Shown: positions 47,945 to 55,522 of the stretch, piece after piece | Numbering within the stretch: position 1 is the first letter of the stretch | Layout of the letters: each line of letters begins with the position of its first letter | Assembly (NCBI RefSeq): GCF_002197645.1 | Contig: NZ_CP021874.1 | Span: forward strand, 992,001-1,056,000 | DNA: 64,000 nucleotides | Direction of reading: 5' to 3' | Origin: Enterococcus wangshanyuanii | Lineage (GTDB): Bacteria > Bacillota > Bacilli > Lactobacillales > Enterococcaceae | The notes under the pieces: model-generated | What the model saw: only the letters and a program-made list of their open reading frames with translations | What the model was told of the DNA's origin: nothing | Databases searched by the model: none | Translations under genes and position numbers: made by a program

Positions 47945-49594
47945 CTAGTTTCCTGTAACACTTCGGAGTTTTCTATTAATTTTCACTTCAACAACATTCA
48001 ATTCATCTTTGAACTGCAATGCATGTAGAAGCGCTGCAAAACCATCAGTTTTTCTTAATTTTGGTTCAATTTTTTCATAAGTAATATTTTGTTTCGCATC
48101 ACGCTGCACAAAAGTATTGTTTGTATACCAACGCATCATAAAATCATCTTTGGCATAAATAATATTTCTATAACTAAATAAATCTTCGATAATTGGTTGC
48201 AGCATCGTATGAGTTTTCCAACCGGATCTCGCAACCTTCATATTGCCGAATCCTGCTTCTTTAAATTTTTCTTCTACATAATTTATACGATAAAGATCAC
48301 CAGTAATCATTTTGATGTTGTATAGCTTGGCCATTTCCATAAACCATTTAACTAGATACTCAGGTTTATTTGTTTCATCATCGATAAAAGTTACCAAACC
48401 TTTTTGTTTCGCCAATTCTAGATCGACTTTGTATGTTTTGTTCTTTAAAGATTTTTTATTGATTAAGGTATGGTGCAACCAATAATATTTATCGCCCACC
48501 TTAAAAAGCAGACCCAAACCAACAAAATCAGTCGTGTCAGAGTAATCAATTGCACCAATACAAGCTCTTCCTCTCAGATCAGGCCAAGAGATATTTGTGA
48601 TTTCCATCAGGACTTCCCAATCAGTAACTTCTTGGTAAGAATCTGTTGAAGGGATATTCATTCTCTTGGTCATAAACTCAATATAAGAACTTGGTCTATC
48701 TTCCAATTTTTCGTATTCATCCATCATTTCTTGTCGTAAATCGGAAAAATAGCGAATTGAAGGATTGGCTTTCTCCCACATTCTAGGATCATGAACTTCT
48801 TCTGGATCATCTATCTTGCAAATGAATGGAAAAGTTCTTCTTTTCGGACGTTCTCCAGCAAGGATCATTTTCGCTTCTAACTTAAGTTGATCAAGAAAAC
48901 CATCACGAACATATCCATCAGTAGTAAAGTAGAATCTCCTTGGATGCTTTTTCTTTCCTAAACCGGAAGTAAATACCTTGATTGAATCTTCATTCTCATA
49001 AGCATGAACTTCATCAAAAATAACGGCTCCTTGTCGTCCGCCATCTTTAGTTTTGGCATTATTGGTTCTATATCTTAATGTTGATCGAGTTTTTTGAAAT
49101 ACAATCTTTTCCATGGTCCATCTGAAAAACTTTTTATACTTTTTCTTATTATCTTCCAGAATAGTATGGACTTCATCGAATGATTCTTTCGCTTGATCTT
49201 CCGATGTCGCAACAATATCCACATGATATTTATTGATTCCCTGCTTAGTCGTTAGGTACCATTCTATAATTGACATAAAGCCAGTTTTGCCGCCGCCTCG
49301 ACCCATCATTATAAGAAATTCATTGAACATCAAGGTTCCATCGCTGTATAAGACTCCGACAACGAAAGCTAAAATAAACACTTCCCAATCTAATAACTTA
49401 AATGGAAAGTGTTTTTCAATATTTTCAATCGCTTCATCAATTTTTTGACCATCAATTACAATGTCTGGTTCATTCAGTTTTAATTCTAAAAAATCAATTA
49501 ACTCATGTATCTCCTTACAAGCTAAAATTTCACCATTCCGAATTTTATTTATATATTGATCGATTGACCAGTGATACAAATTTTTAGAAGTCAT
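47945..49594 (-). CDS. Terminase large subunit
   Basis: A 549-residue packaging motor. Walker A is MGRGGGKT (97-104) and the Walker B region GAVIFDEVH. The C-terminal nuclease has metal Asp residues in IDYSDTTDF and MITGDLYR. It cuts and pumps DNA with the small subunit. The start is uncertain (three close ATGs). 49594 is used because it overlaps the small subunit stop by 11 bp. Confidence 0.94.
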   Translation of the reverse strand: MTSKNLYHWSIDQYINKIRNGEILACKEIHELIDFLELKLNEPDIVIDGQKIDEAIENIEKHFPFKLLDWEVFILAFVVGVLYSDGTLMFNEFLIMMGRGGGKTGFMSIIEWYLTTKQGINKYHVDIVATSEDQAKESFDEVHTILEDNKKKYKKFFRWTMEKIVFQKTRSTLRYRTNNAKTKDGGRQGAVIFDEVHAYENEDSIKVFTSGLGKKKHPRRFYFTTDGYVRDGFLDQLKLEAKMILAGERPKRRTFPFICKIDDPEEVHDPRMWEKANPSIRYFSDLRQEMMDEYEKLEDRPSSYIEFMTKRMNIPSTDSYQEVTDWEVLMEITNISWPDLRGRACIGAIDYSDTTDFVGLGLLFKVGDKYYWLHHTLINKKSLKNKTYKVDLELAKQKGLVTFIDDETNKPEYLVKWFMEMAKLYNIKMITGDLYRINYVEEKFKEAGFGNMKVARSGWKTHTMLQPIIEDLFSYRNIIYAKDDFMMRWYTNNTFVQRDAKQNITYEKIEPKLRKTDGFAALLHALQFKDELNVVEVKINRKLRSVTGN

Positions 49595-50129
49595 CTTCAT
49601 TAGGATCGCCATCTTCTTCGGTGGTTTTTATATTTAATTGTTGGAGGATTCGAAGCATCTGAGTATTGGTTTTCTGGGCTTCTGCGACTGAATCGTTTCG
49701 CTTATATCCCTTTTGAGTTTTAGAATTTTCCCACGGAACAACAGCTCCTCTGGTCTTAATATCTTGTAGCAGTTCGTTCTTTATATCCCAAAAAGCCATG
49801 TAGTCATCAATTAAATCGAAGAAGTGAGCACCTAGAATCCCTTGTTCTTCAAGCTGTTCGATAAGTCCCTCTTTGATTTCAGCACGCTTTTTGAAATCAA
49901 TTTTTGTATCATGTAATTCAGTATTTTCTGTTACATTTCCTCCCGAAAGGAGGTCAACTGATACATTTAATGCTACACATATTTCTTTCAAAACTACATC
50001 GTTTGGAATAGTTTTCCCTTGTTCGTACCTAGCAATAGAAGTCCTTGAAACTCCTAACTTTTCAGCTAATTTACGTTGACTAATTTTCCGAATTTCTCGA
50101 ACCTCTTTTAACTTCTTCCCGACCATCAT
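49584..50129 (-). CDS. Terminase small subunit with N-terminal XRE helix-turn-helix
   Basis: A 181-residue protein. Residues about 5-60 are a Cro/CI-type helix-turn-helix (RKISQRKLAEKLGVSRTSIA; YEQGKTIPNDVVL). Residues about 100-165 resemble the P27-type small terminase (YMAFWDIKNELLQDI; VPWENSKTQKGYKRND). It should recognise the packaging site in DNA. The XRE form of the DNA-binding part is unusual. Confidence 0.85.
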   Translation of the reverse strand: MMVGKKLKEVREIRKISQRKLAEKLGVSRTSIARYEQGKTIPNDVVLKEICVALNVSVDLLSGGNVTENTELHDTKIDFKKRAEIKEGLIEQLEEQGILGAHFFDLIDDYMAFWDIKNELLQDIKTRGAVVPWENSKTQKGYKRNDSVAEAQKTNTQMLRILQQLNIKTTEEDGDPNEDDF

Positions 50130-50241
50130 TTTGTATCATACCCCCCTCACGCGAGAAAATTAATTTTTTTGTGCAGTCTTGAACCCCTTCCCGTTTCGCT
50201 CCCCCCTGTTTAGAATTTGCATTTGGTTGCGACCGGGGGCT
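50130..50241. other. Candidate cos (packaging) region
   Basis: This stretch between the small terminase and HNH genes has no ORF. It contains GC-rich blocks in an AT-rich genome: GCCCCCGGTCGC, GGGGGGAGCG and GAGGGGGG (minus strand). Phages with an HNH gene next to terminase usually package from cos ends that are GC-rich. The exact nick sites are unknown. Confidence 0.5.
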
Positions 50242-50556
50242 TCACCAGCGCTCTTCGTTCATAAATTTTGGCTGATTGTATTTAGAAAGCTTTTCTGGAT
50301 GTTCTTTGTTGTGACACTTGTTGCATTGTGGTTCAACATTTGATAACTGTAATGCTAGCAAAGGATAATCCTTCACCTTCTTCTTATGATGAACCATCGT
50401 CGCTTTTTTCCCGCATTTTGTACATTTGTTTCCATACATTCTTAGCGCTGTTGCTCTAAGTTTTCTCCATGGCCCAGACTGATAGAACTTTACTAACTCG
50501 TCTTCCTTAATCCATATCAATAACTTATTGAGCATTTGCTTAGTCATTAGGTCCAA
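50242..50556 (-). CDS. HNH endonuclease (packaging-associated)
   Basis: A 104-residue HNH nuclease. The Cys pairs CTKC and CNKC frame the active-site HH (TMVHHKKKV) and N (VEPQCNKCHN). In cos phages such a protein works with the terminase to cut packaging sites. A TTG start at 50556 has GAGGT upstream. Confidence 0.9.
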   Translation of the reverse strand: MDLMTKQMLNKLLIWIKEDELVKFYQSGPWRKLRATALRMYGNKCTKCGKKATMVHHKKKVKDYPLLALQLSNVEPQCNKCHNKEHPEKLSKYNQPKFMNEERW

Positions 50557-50560
50557 AGCA

Positions 50561-50863
50561 CTACCTCACGATCTGAATATATTTACAAGCAAAATCAATA
50601 TAAAATTCAATTTCATCAGAAGAGTATTCGAGAAAACGTTGTATGGTATTGATATCCAATCGCTTTCTCAAGTCTTCTATATTCAATTTACGGCAACGAT
50701 TGTCGTTTACTACTTCCCTGATGTTCACATAGCGTTCATAAACTAATATACAGAATTCAGAGAATAGTTTTCCTTCTTGTACTGTGCGATCGGCTGCTAG
50801 TTTCTGTCCTATCATTTCCATTTGCTCAGTTTCAAATAGCGCCCCTTTATGATTTATTATCAT
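50561..50863 (-). CDS. Phage protein of unknown function
   Basis: A 100-residue protein (MIINHKGALFETEQMEMIGQ; EYSSDEIEFYIDFACK). Alpha-helical, no motif recognised. It overlaps the preceding gene by 17 bp and is part of the late operon just before HNH. Confidence 0.6.
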   Translation of the reverse strand: MIINHKGALFETEQMEMIGQKLAADRTVQEGKLFSEFCILVYERYVNIREVVNDNRCRKLNIEDLRKRLDINTIQRFLEYSSDEIEFYIDFACKYIQIVR

Positions 50864-51203
50864 GAGGCAAACTCTCCAAATAGCTCATTGTCCATACTCT
50901 TTGAACCTCAGTTACTAATTGCGTATTCCTATCAACTCTGTTGATTCCTTGATCTTGGAGTAACGTTTCATTATGAGGCTGCAACATGATATTACGCATG
51001 ATACTTGTAAGTAATGCAGCAATCTCTTCATTGGTTAACATGTATGTTGAACAGTCTGACAATACTTTGTTTTGAATATCGTCCAAAGGTTTGTCCTTAG
51101 TAGCTTTCTTTTTTCCGATGTCAATGTACTGTCTTTTATCTTTCAATTGCTCGAAAACCAAATTATTCTTTTCATTTGTTGATTCATTCTTTGTTGCTCC
51201 CAT
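50847..51203 (-). CDS. Phage protein of unknown function
   Basis: A 118-residue charged protein (GKKKATKDKPLDDIQN; SDCSTYMLTNEEIAALLTS). AAAGGCGG stands 8 nt before the ATG. It is the first gene of the late operon, directly downstream of the tRNA-like RNA. Confidence 0.65.
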   Translation of the reverse strand: MGATKNESTNEKNNLVFEQLKDKRQYIDIGKKKATKDKPLDDIQNKVLSDCSTYMLTNEEIAALLTSIMRNIMLQPHNETLLQDQGINRVDRNTQLVTEVQRVWTMSYLESLPHDNKS

Positions 51204-51229
51204 TAAGGATCACCGCCTTTCTTTTAAAT

Positions 51230-51404
51230 TGCTAAGGTGTGGATTTGCACCACACATACAGTCTTTATTCTCTATAGTTTGAGTATACGTTCTCCAACTG
51301 GTGCCACTTTTTCGGCGCGTAGGCTCAACCCTCGCATGACTGCCAACCGTCTGTTGCAATCCCTATAGATTTGTATTTACGTCTACCTATTCCGCCACTT
51401 AGCA
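51230..51404 (-). ncRNA. tRNA-like structured RNA of unknown function (candidate)
   Basis: On the minus strand a 7-bp acceptor-like stem pairs TGCTAAG (51398-51404) with CTTAGCA (51230-51236). T8-G9 and a tRNA-Leu-like D-arm follow (D-stem GCG/CGT, loop GAATAGGTAGA, 51379-51397). A T-arm-like hairpin GTGTGG/CCACAC with loop TGCAAAT sits at 51237-51255. Between them is an enlarged middle: a 7-bp helix TCTATAG/CTATAGA (51363-51369 with 51271-51277), a hairpin GATTGCAAC/GTTGGCAGTC, and a hairpin whose loop TTGAG can pair with CTCAA (51279-51283), a pseudoknot. At 175 nt it is far longer than a tRNA. Confidence 0.6.
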
Positions 51405-51406
51405 TG

Positions 51407-51457
51407 ATTATCAAGAGAAACATTCAATAGACGATTATTTTTTGTGAGTAGTCTATT
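51407..51457 (-). promoter_or_regulatory. Candidate late promoter with inverted repeat
   Basis: A 7-bp inverted repeat (GTCTATT/AATAGAC, 51426-51432 and 51451-51457) overlaps the expected -35 zone of a GATAAT -10 (51407-51412). The -35 is poor, as for activator-dependent promoters. Transcription would start at or near the first base of the tRNA-like element. The adjacent sigma-like gene is a natural activator. Confidence 0.4.
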
Positions 51458-51468
51458 ATTTAGCCCTC

Positions 51469-52050
51469 TCATACATAGGTGGCTTCTGTATGACAAGAAT
51501 GATTTAAAAGTTTTTTCATCGCCCTATTTACATATACTTGAACTGATGATCTACTAATTCCTAAATATTCCGACGTCAAAGTATAACTATTTCCTTCTCC
51601 TACTACTGATAGTACCGATTCCCTTTCTCTTTGAGACAAGACAGACATGTAGCGCTCTAACGCTGCTAACTGTTCATCTGTCAATTGTCCATAATCTTCT
51701 CGCAGATATTTCATTGATACTCTATCAATATCTCCCCAAAGCTCTGTCCGCTGATAATATGATCGTCTACTTATTTCTTTGTTGTATCCTGGTTGTTTCG
51801 CTGTCTCCAACCATTTGATAGAATATCTAGTATCGGAGATAATAGGACTCAACCTTTTCGCTACCGCTCTATATTCTTCATACTCAGTATAAAATTCAGC
51901 AGCCATTTCCCATTCCTGATTCTCTTCGCATTCTTTGGCTAATTTTAGATAAATCTTTGCTCGATCGTTATGATATTTGTGTACAGCAAGAACTGGCTTT
52001 AAGTCCTCTTTGTATTCTGCCGCTAACTCATCCGCATATTTGTATTTCAT
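51469..52050 (-). CDS. Late gene activator, sigma-like helix-turn-helix (ArpU/RinA type)
   Basis: A 193-residue protein with a long helical N-terminal part (about 1-130) and a C-terminal sigma-70 region 4-like helix-turn-helix (LSQRERESVLSVVGEG; SEYLGISRSSVQVYVNRAM). Such proteins switch on late phage operons. The start at 52050 has AGGAGG upstream. It lies just before the late operon and after a terminator. Confidence 0.82.
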   Translation of the reverse strand: MKYKYADELAAEYKEDLKPVLAVHKYHNDRAKIYLKLAKECEENQEWEMAAEFYTEYEEYRAVAKRLSPIISDTRYSIKWLETAKQPGYNKEISRRSYYQRTELWGDIDRVSMKYLREDYGQLTDEQLAALERYMSVLSQRERESVLSVVGEGNSYTLTSEYLGISRSSVQVYVNRAMKKLLNHSCHTEATYV

Positions 52051-52071
52051 CCGACATCCTCCTATGTACAG

Positions 52072-52121
52072 AAAAAGAGGACACCTCAGCAAACGCATAT
52101 CACGCTTACTAAAGTGCCCTC
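52072..52121 (-). terminator. Terminator between early/accessory genes and late activator
   Basis: A long imperfect stem (GAGGGCACTTTAG with CTGAGGTGTCCTC, 5' inner AAGCG/CGTTT) followed by TTTTTC on the minus strand, 20 bp upstream of the activator gene. It may limit read-through from the early operon. Confidence 0.8.
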
Positions 52122-52140
52122 CAGCTTTCTGGTCAGACAA

Positions 52141-52329
52141 TTATTTTGTTGTAAAATTGTATTCCATTCTTTGGAACTTGCTATCCGAAATCTTAACACC
52201 AGCTGTTCCATGTTCAGGTAGATCAGCTATCCTTAGCTCGCCACCTGTACAGATAATAACTTTTTTGTCTATGTCATTCATGGCCAACTGTTTTAGCTGG
52301 TCCATGGTAATTTCTTTTGTTGACTTCAT
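52141..52329 (-). CDS. Small phage protein of unknown function
   Basis: A 62-residue protein (MKSTKEITMDQLKQLAMNDI; ends FQRMEYNFTTK). AAAGGGG before the ATG at 52329. No motif recognised. Confidence 0.6.
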   Translation of the reverse strand: MKSTKEITMDQLKQLAMNDIDKKVIICTGGELRIADLPEHGTAGVKISDSKFQRMEYNFTTK

Positions 52330-52330
52330 G

Positions 52331-52594
52331 CTACCCCTTTCCATCAAGATAGATTTCCTTGATATCCAATACATATTTCTTTATGCCAATCACTGCTCCA
52401 TAGCTCCCTCTGATGTATTCATTATCTTTATAAACCTTTATTAAATCAGACGTTGCGTCTGAACAATCATCTAAATGCTGTTCTAACTTTTCAAAGATTT
52501 TCGTCATTAACTTTCTCTCGATATTGAAGGCAAGATTAACCCCAGCACCGAATGAAACTATGACTAAAAAGATCATTACAAAATAAGTCGTCAT
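52331..52594 (-). CDS. Small phage membrane protein
   Basis: An 87-residue protein with one N-terminal membrane helix (YFVMIFLVIVSFGAGVNLAF) and a soluble helical tail. GAGGG before the ATG. It ends one base before the 52329 start. Function unknown. Confidence 0.62.
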   Translation of the reverse strand: MTTYFVMIFLVIVSFGAGVNLAFNIERKLMTKIFEKLEQHLDDCSDATSDLIKVYKDNEYIRGSYGAVIGIKKYVLDIKEIYLDGKG

Positions 52595-52846
52595 TCATTT
52601 CCCTCGCTCTCTAAACAACTTGCCAAAAGCTCGTTGCCTGCTCATTGCTCCGTTACGTTTATCACCTTTTAATATTAAATTTGGTTTTGTTAACTTCTCA
52701 AATTCCGTTAAATCAATCTCCATTGGTGACTCAAACGAATACATCATTGCATCTATTTGCCAATCAGTCATTTCAACGCCAAATATTCTTGATGCTTCAC
52801 TGATTTTTTTAATTGTTTCTTGCCATTCCAATTCAGTTTTAAGCAT
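52595..52846 (-). CDS. Phage protein of unknown function
   Basis: An 83-residue protein. AAAGGA lies 8 nt before the ATG at 52846 (MLKTELEWQETIKKI), so the upstream six codons are not used. The C-terminus is basic (KRNGAMSRQRAFGKLFRERG). No motif. Confidence 0.6.
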   Translation of the reverse strand: MLKTELEWQETIKKISEASRIFGVEMTDWQIDAMMYSFESPMEIDLTEFEKLTKPNLILKGDKRNGAMSRQRAFGKLFRERGK

Positions 52847-52865
52847 TTTTTGCGGTCCTTTCATA

Positions 52866-53225
52866 TCAGCATTCTGTTAACTTTATTGACTCTTTAATTG
52901 TGTCACAAGGAAAACAGTTATATCCGTCCGCGTCACATTTTATTGTCGTATAAGAAAATCCTATTTTCCCGTTAACAAAATCGGCGGTAAAGAAATCGAT
53001 GCCCGATCTTTCATTAGCACGTTCAACTGTATAAACTCCATCAATAGGTATTTCTACCAACCGAAACTCTTCCGGTTTGAACCCTTCTTTGGTTAGCTGA
53101 TCAGCGATTTCTTTTAGATGCTGCTTCTCTAAACAATCATGATAGCCAGCGATTACTGTATAACTTAATAGACGACCTCTGAACTTCTTTTCATTTTCTA
53201 AATAATCAAGTGTTGATTTCTTCAT
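52866..53225 (-). CDS. Phage protein of unknown function
   Basis: A 119-residue protein with three Cys in the C-terminal part (KCDADGYNCFPCDTI), perhaps a metal site. Helical N-terminus (LLSYTVIAGYHDCLEK). GAGGAG before the ATG. Function unknown. Confidence 0.6.
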   Translation of the reverse strand: MKKSTLDYLENEKKFRGRLLSYTVIAGYHDCLEKQHLKEIADQLTKEGFKPEEFRLVEIPIDGVYTVERANERSGIDFFTADFVNGKIGFSYTTIKCDADGYNCFPCDTIKESIKLTEC

Positions 53226-53237
53226 AATGTTCTCCTC

Positions 53238-53315
53238 TCACTCTCTAGACATTAAATAAATACTCAGTCCTGCAAGTATCCATATAGGAATGATACAAAC
53301 TATCCAACCTACCAT
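53238..53315 (-). CDS. Tiny membrane peptide (25 residues)
   Basis: GTGGAGG and AGAGG precede an ATG. The product starts MVGWIVCIIPIWILAGLS, nearly all hydrophobic, and ends MSRE. It fills the gap between two phage genes. Short membrane peptides of this kind are easy to miss. Confidence 0.5.
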   Translation of the reverse strand: MVGWIVCIIPIWILAGLSIYLMSRE

Positions 53316-53345
53316 ACCTCTTACCTCCACTTTTTAATAATCAAT

Positions 53346-53747
53346 TTAAGGTTCTTTGATTTCCAAATATTCTTTGATCTCCGAAATTATATCTTCTCTC
53401 TCATAATGTTCTTGATCCAAAATTTCTTTGATATCATCTTGAGTAATTCTTTTATCCAAAGTATTCCTTTCAACTACATCCGCTACCCATTTAGGATGAG
53501 TACCTGCTTTAGAATATGCAGATTGTGGTAACAATCCCAATAACGCTTCATACCTCTGTTCGAGGTCAATGGCCATCCCGATACAAAGAACAAATTCTTT
53601 ATCATCTTTACGTTTTTCATACAAATCAGGGCGCTCATCCTTCATCATTTGCAAACAAATAGCGAACCATTCTTCATCCTTGAATCTGCTTATTGTAACC
53701 AAAGGACCATAGACTACTTCTTTTCCGTCAACTACTACTTTTACCAT
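53346..53747 (-). CDS. Phage protein of unknown function
   Basis: A 133-residue acidic protein (MVKVVVDGKEVVYGPLVTIS; ERPDLYEKRKDD). The C-terminus is helical and acid-rich. AGGAGG before the ATG. No motif. Confidence 0.62.
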   Translation of the reverse strand: MVKVVVDGKEVVYGPLVTISRFKDEEWFAICLQMMKDERPDLYEKRKDDKEFVLCIGMAIDLEQRYEALLGLLPQSAYSKAGTHPKWVADVVERNTLDKRITQDDIKEILDQEHYEREDIISEIKEYLEIKEP

Positions 53748-53758
53748 TTCTTTTCCTC

Positions 53759-53980
53759 CTAATTTTTAATTAATTGCCATTCGTAATTATTTCTAAAGTA
53801 AATATTTTTGAATACATCTACCTTGAAAATCAATTCTCCTGTGCTTTTGGTCCCGAAGACTAACACAGCTTGCTCTTTATTCTCGTTGATCGGTATTAGA
53901 TTTCCTTTAACGATGTTCTTTTTCATAAACAAGCTTTGAATAGCAAGCGCTGCTTCATCTACCGATATTCTGTTAATCAT
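53759..53980 (-). CDS. Small phage protein of unknown function
   Basis: A 73-residue protein (MINRISVDEAALAIQSLFMK). Overlaps the RecU end by 8 bp, so probably translationally coupled to it. No motif. Confidence 0.6.
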   Translation of the reverse strand: MINRISVDEAALAIQSLFMKKNIVKGNLIPINENKEQAVLVFGTKSTGELIFKVDVFKNIYFRNNYEWQLIKN

Positions 53981-54488
53981 TACTGATCAGCTCCAATGAT
54001 TCCATTTTTTCGAGGTAATCGTAGTAGTATAAATGTTCAGCTACTTCAAAAGGTTCAAAGGATGACAACGGAATACTCTTGCCACCACCGGAAAGAATAT
54101 GACTTTCTATCGTCATAAATTTTTCTATATCAACAAGAAATACTCTATGCAGCTGGTTGAACTGGATCAGCAGAAACGCTGCACCGCCTGTTTCCTTAAA
54201 ATCCAATAGAAATTTCTTTTGGTGAGGTGATACAGTCGGCTTGTTATGGCTATATAGATTAAACCTAGTTTTGTTTGCTGTACTTTTACAATCAAACGCA
54301 ACAGGTACGCCTTTTAGGTGTCCGATAAAGTCACATCCTGTTTTTTCTGACGGAACGAACATAGGACTACCATAATTTTTGACTGCTCTTGTGCCAGTAG
54401 GTATTTTAGCGACAACTCCTAACTTTTGCCGCTGATACCAAAGATTTGTATTGATGATTGTTTGCTCGAATTGGCTCCATTCTTTCAT
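53973..54488 (-). CDS. RecU-type Holliday junction resolvase (phage)
   Basis: A 171-residue nuclease of the RecU/Hjc-like PD-(D/E)XK group. The metal/catalytic core is visible as CDFIGHLKGVPVAFDCKST, followed by NKTRFNLYSHN and GGAAFLLIQF. It resolves branched phage DNA before packaging. GGAGG before the ATG. Confidence 0.85.
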   Translation of the reverse strand: MKEWSQFEQTIINTNLWYQRQKLGVVAKIPTGTRAVKNYGSPMFVPSEKTGCDFIGHLKGVPVAFDCKSTANKTRFNLYSHNKPTVSPHQKKFLLDFKETGGAAFLLIQFNQLHRVFLVDIEKFMTIESHILSGGGKSIPLSSFEPFEVAEHLYYYDYLEKMESLELISND

Positions 54489-54506
54489 TTGATTGCCTCC
54501 AATCTT

Positions 54507-55292
54507 TTATAATAAACTTAATTGTCCAGGTGGATCATAATTCATCCAAAGTACCTCTGTTCTTTTAGCACCTGTTTCGGCCTGAACACCGAAAGAAATT
54601 TTATTCCAATCAATCAATGCTTTTTCATACATTTTTGATTCATAGCCACTCAATATGACATTACCTTTAAACTTCGTCAAAAGGTCCAGCAATTCTTCAT
54701 GATCACTTATACTATATTCATGCTGATACAGCCGCTTTGATCTAGTTTCTAATAAGTACGGTGGATCAACATACGTTAAAACATCCGGCCGGTTATATCT
54801 ATCAAGCAATTTCAAAGCATCTTGATTCTCTATTTGCACCCCTTTTAGTCTGTAGGCTACTTCTTCAACGCGGGACCAAACTTTCGCCCAATCTCCCGAT
54901 GTATCTGGCCCATTTGGATTGATGATAGAACGCCATCCCGTTCTATCGCTTGTTTTAGCTCCTATGGCTTGCCAACACCTGACCATGAAACGCCTTGCAT
55001 CTTCGATCGGGTCTTTCGACACTTGATAGCTATTGTAATATTCCTGCCTGCTATGCGGTGTCATCAATACTTTATCGACCAGCTGGTCGGGATAGTCTCG
55101 ACATACACGGAAGAAATTTACAATTCGGCAATCCATATCATTTATTGTTTCGACTTTCGATTTATCTTTATTAAAAAATACAGCACCGGAACCGAAAAAC
55201 GGTTCGACATAAGTTTCATGTTTTGGCATCTGCCCGATAATAATATCTGCAGAATTCCATTTACTACCTGGATAGTTTAATATTCGTTTCAT
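54507..55292 (-). CDS. DNA adenine methylase (Dam/D12 class)
   Basis: A 261-residue N6-adenine methyltransferase. The AdoMet-binding motif is YVEPFFGSGAVFF and the catalytic motif VDPPY (LTYVDPPYLLETR). The N-terminal LNYPGSKW marks the D12 class. It may protect phage DNA from host restriction. Target sequence unknown. Confidence 0.92.
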   Translation of the reverse strand: MKRILNYPGSKWNSADIIIGQMPKHETYVEPFFGSGAVFFNKDKSKVETINDMDCRIVNFFRVCRDYPDQLVDKVLMTPHSRQEYYNSYQVSKDPIEDARRFMVRCWQAIGAKTSDRTGWRSIINPNGPDTSGDWAKVWSRVEEVAYRLKGVQIENQDALKLLDRYNRPDVLTYVDPPYLLETRSKRLYQHEYSISDHEELLDLLTKFKGNVILSGYESKMYEKALIDWNKISFGVQAETGAKRTEVLWMNYDPPGQLSLL

Positions 55293-55456
55293 TGGTCACC
55301 AGCTGCTTTCTCTTTCATCAAGTAGCAATGAACCATTTTAATAAAGTCGCCTTCTTCCGAATTAGGAAATTTTAGCGATCCATCTATTTGTCTGTATTGA
55401 TAGTTGATTCTATCTAATAATTCTTTTCTGTGTTCCTCAATCGTCCAATTTTCCAT
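55289..55456 (-). CDS. Small phage protein (55 residues)
   Basis: A charged helical protein (MENWTIEEHRKELLDRIN) whose stop overlaps the methylase start (ATGA), so the two are coupled. The ribosome site is weak. Function unknown. Confidence 0.55.
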   Translation of the reverse strand: MENWTIEEHRKELLDRINYQYRQIDGSLKFPNSEEGDFIKMVHCYLMKEKAAGDQ

Positions 55457-55473
55457 AATATTCACAAAGGAGT

Positions 55474-55500
55474 AAAAAGCTTTTTAAGTGCTGGCCAGCA
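55474..55500. repeat. Two adjacent perfect palindromes
   Basis: AAAAAGCTTTTT (55474-55485) and TGCTGGCCAGCA (55489-55500), both perfect 12-bp palindromes three bases apart in a short non-coding gap. Role unknown. Confidence 0.6.
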
Positions 55501-55522
55501 AACCTCCACTCCTTTCTTTGTT

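Noticed and set aside
51230..51404. Ordinary tRNA gene or tmRNA
   Set aside because: The acceptor and arms suggest a tRNA, but the distance between the ends is 175 nt, no anticodon arm of normal size can be drawn, position 55 is not U, and it is too short and lacks a coding tag for tmRNA.
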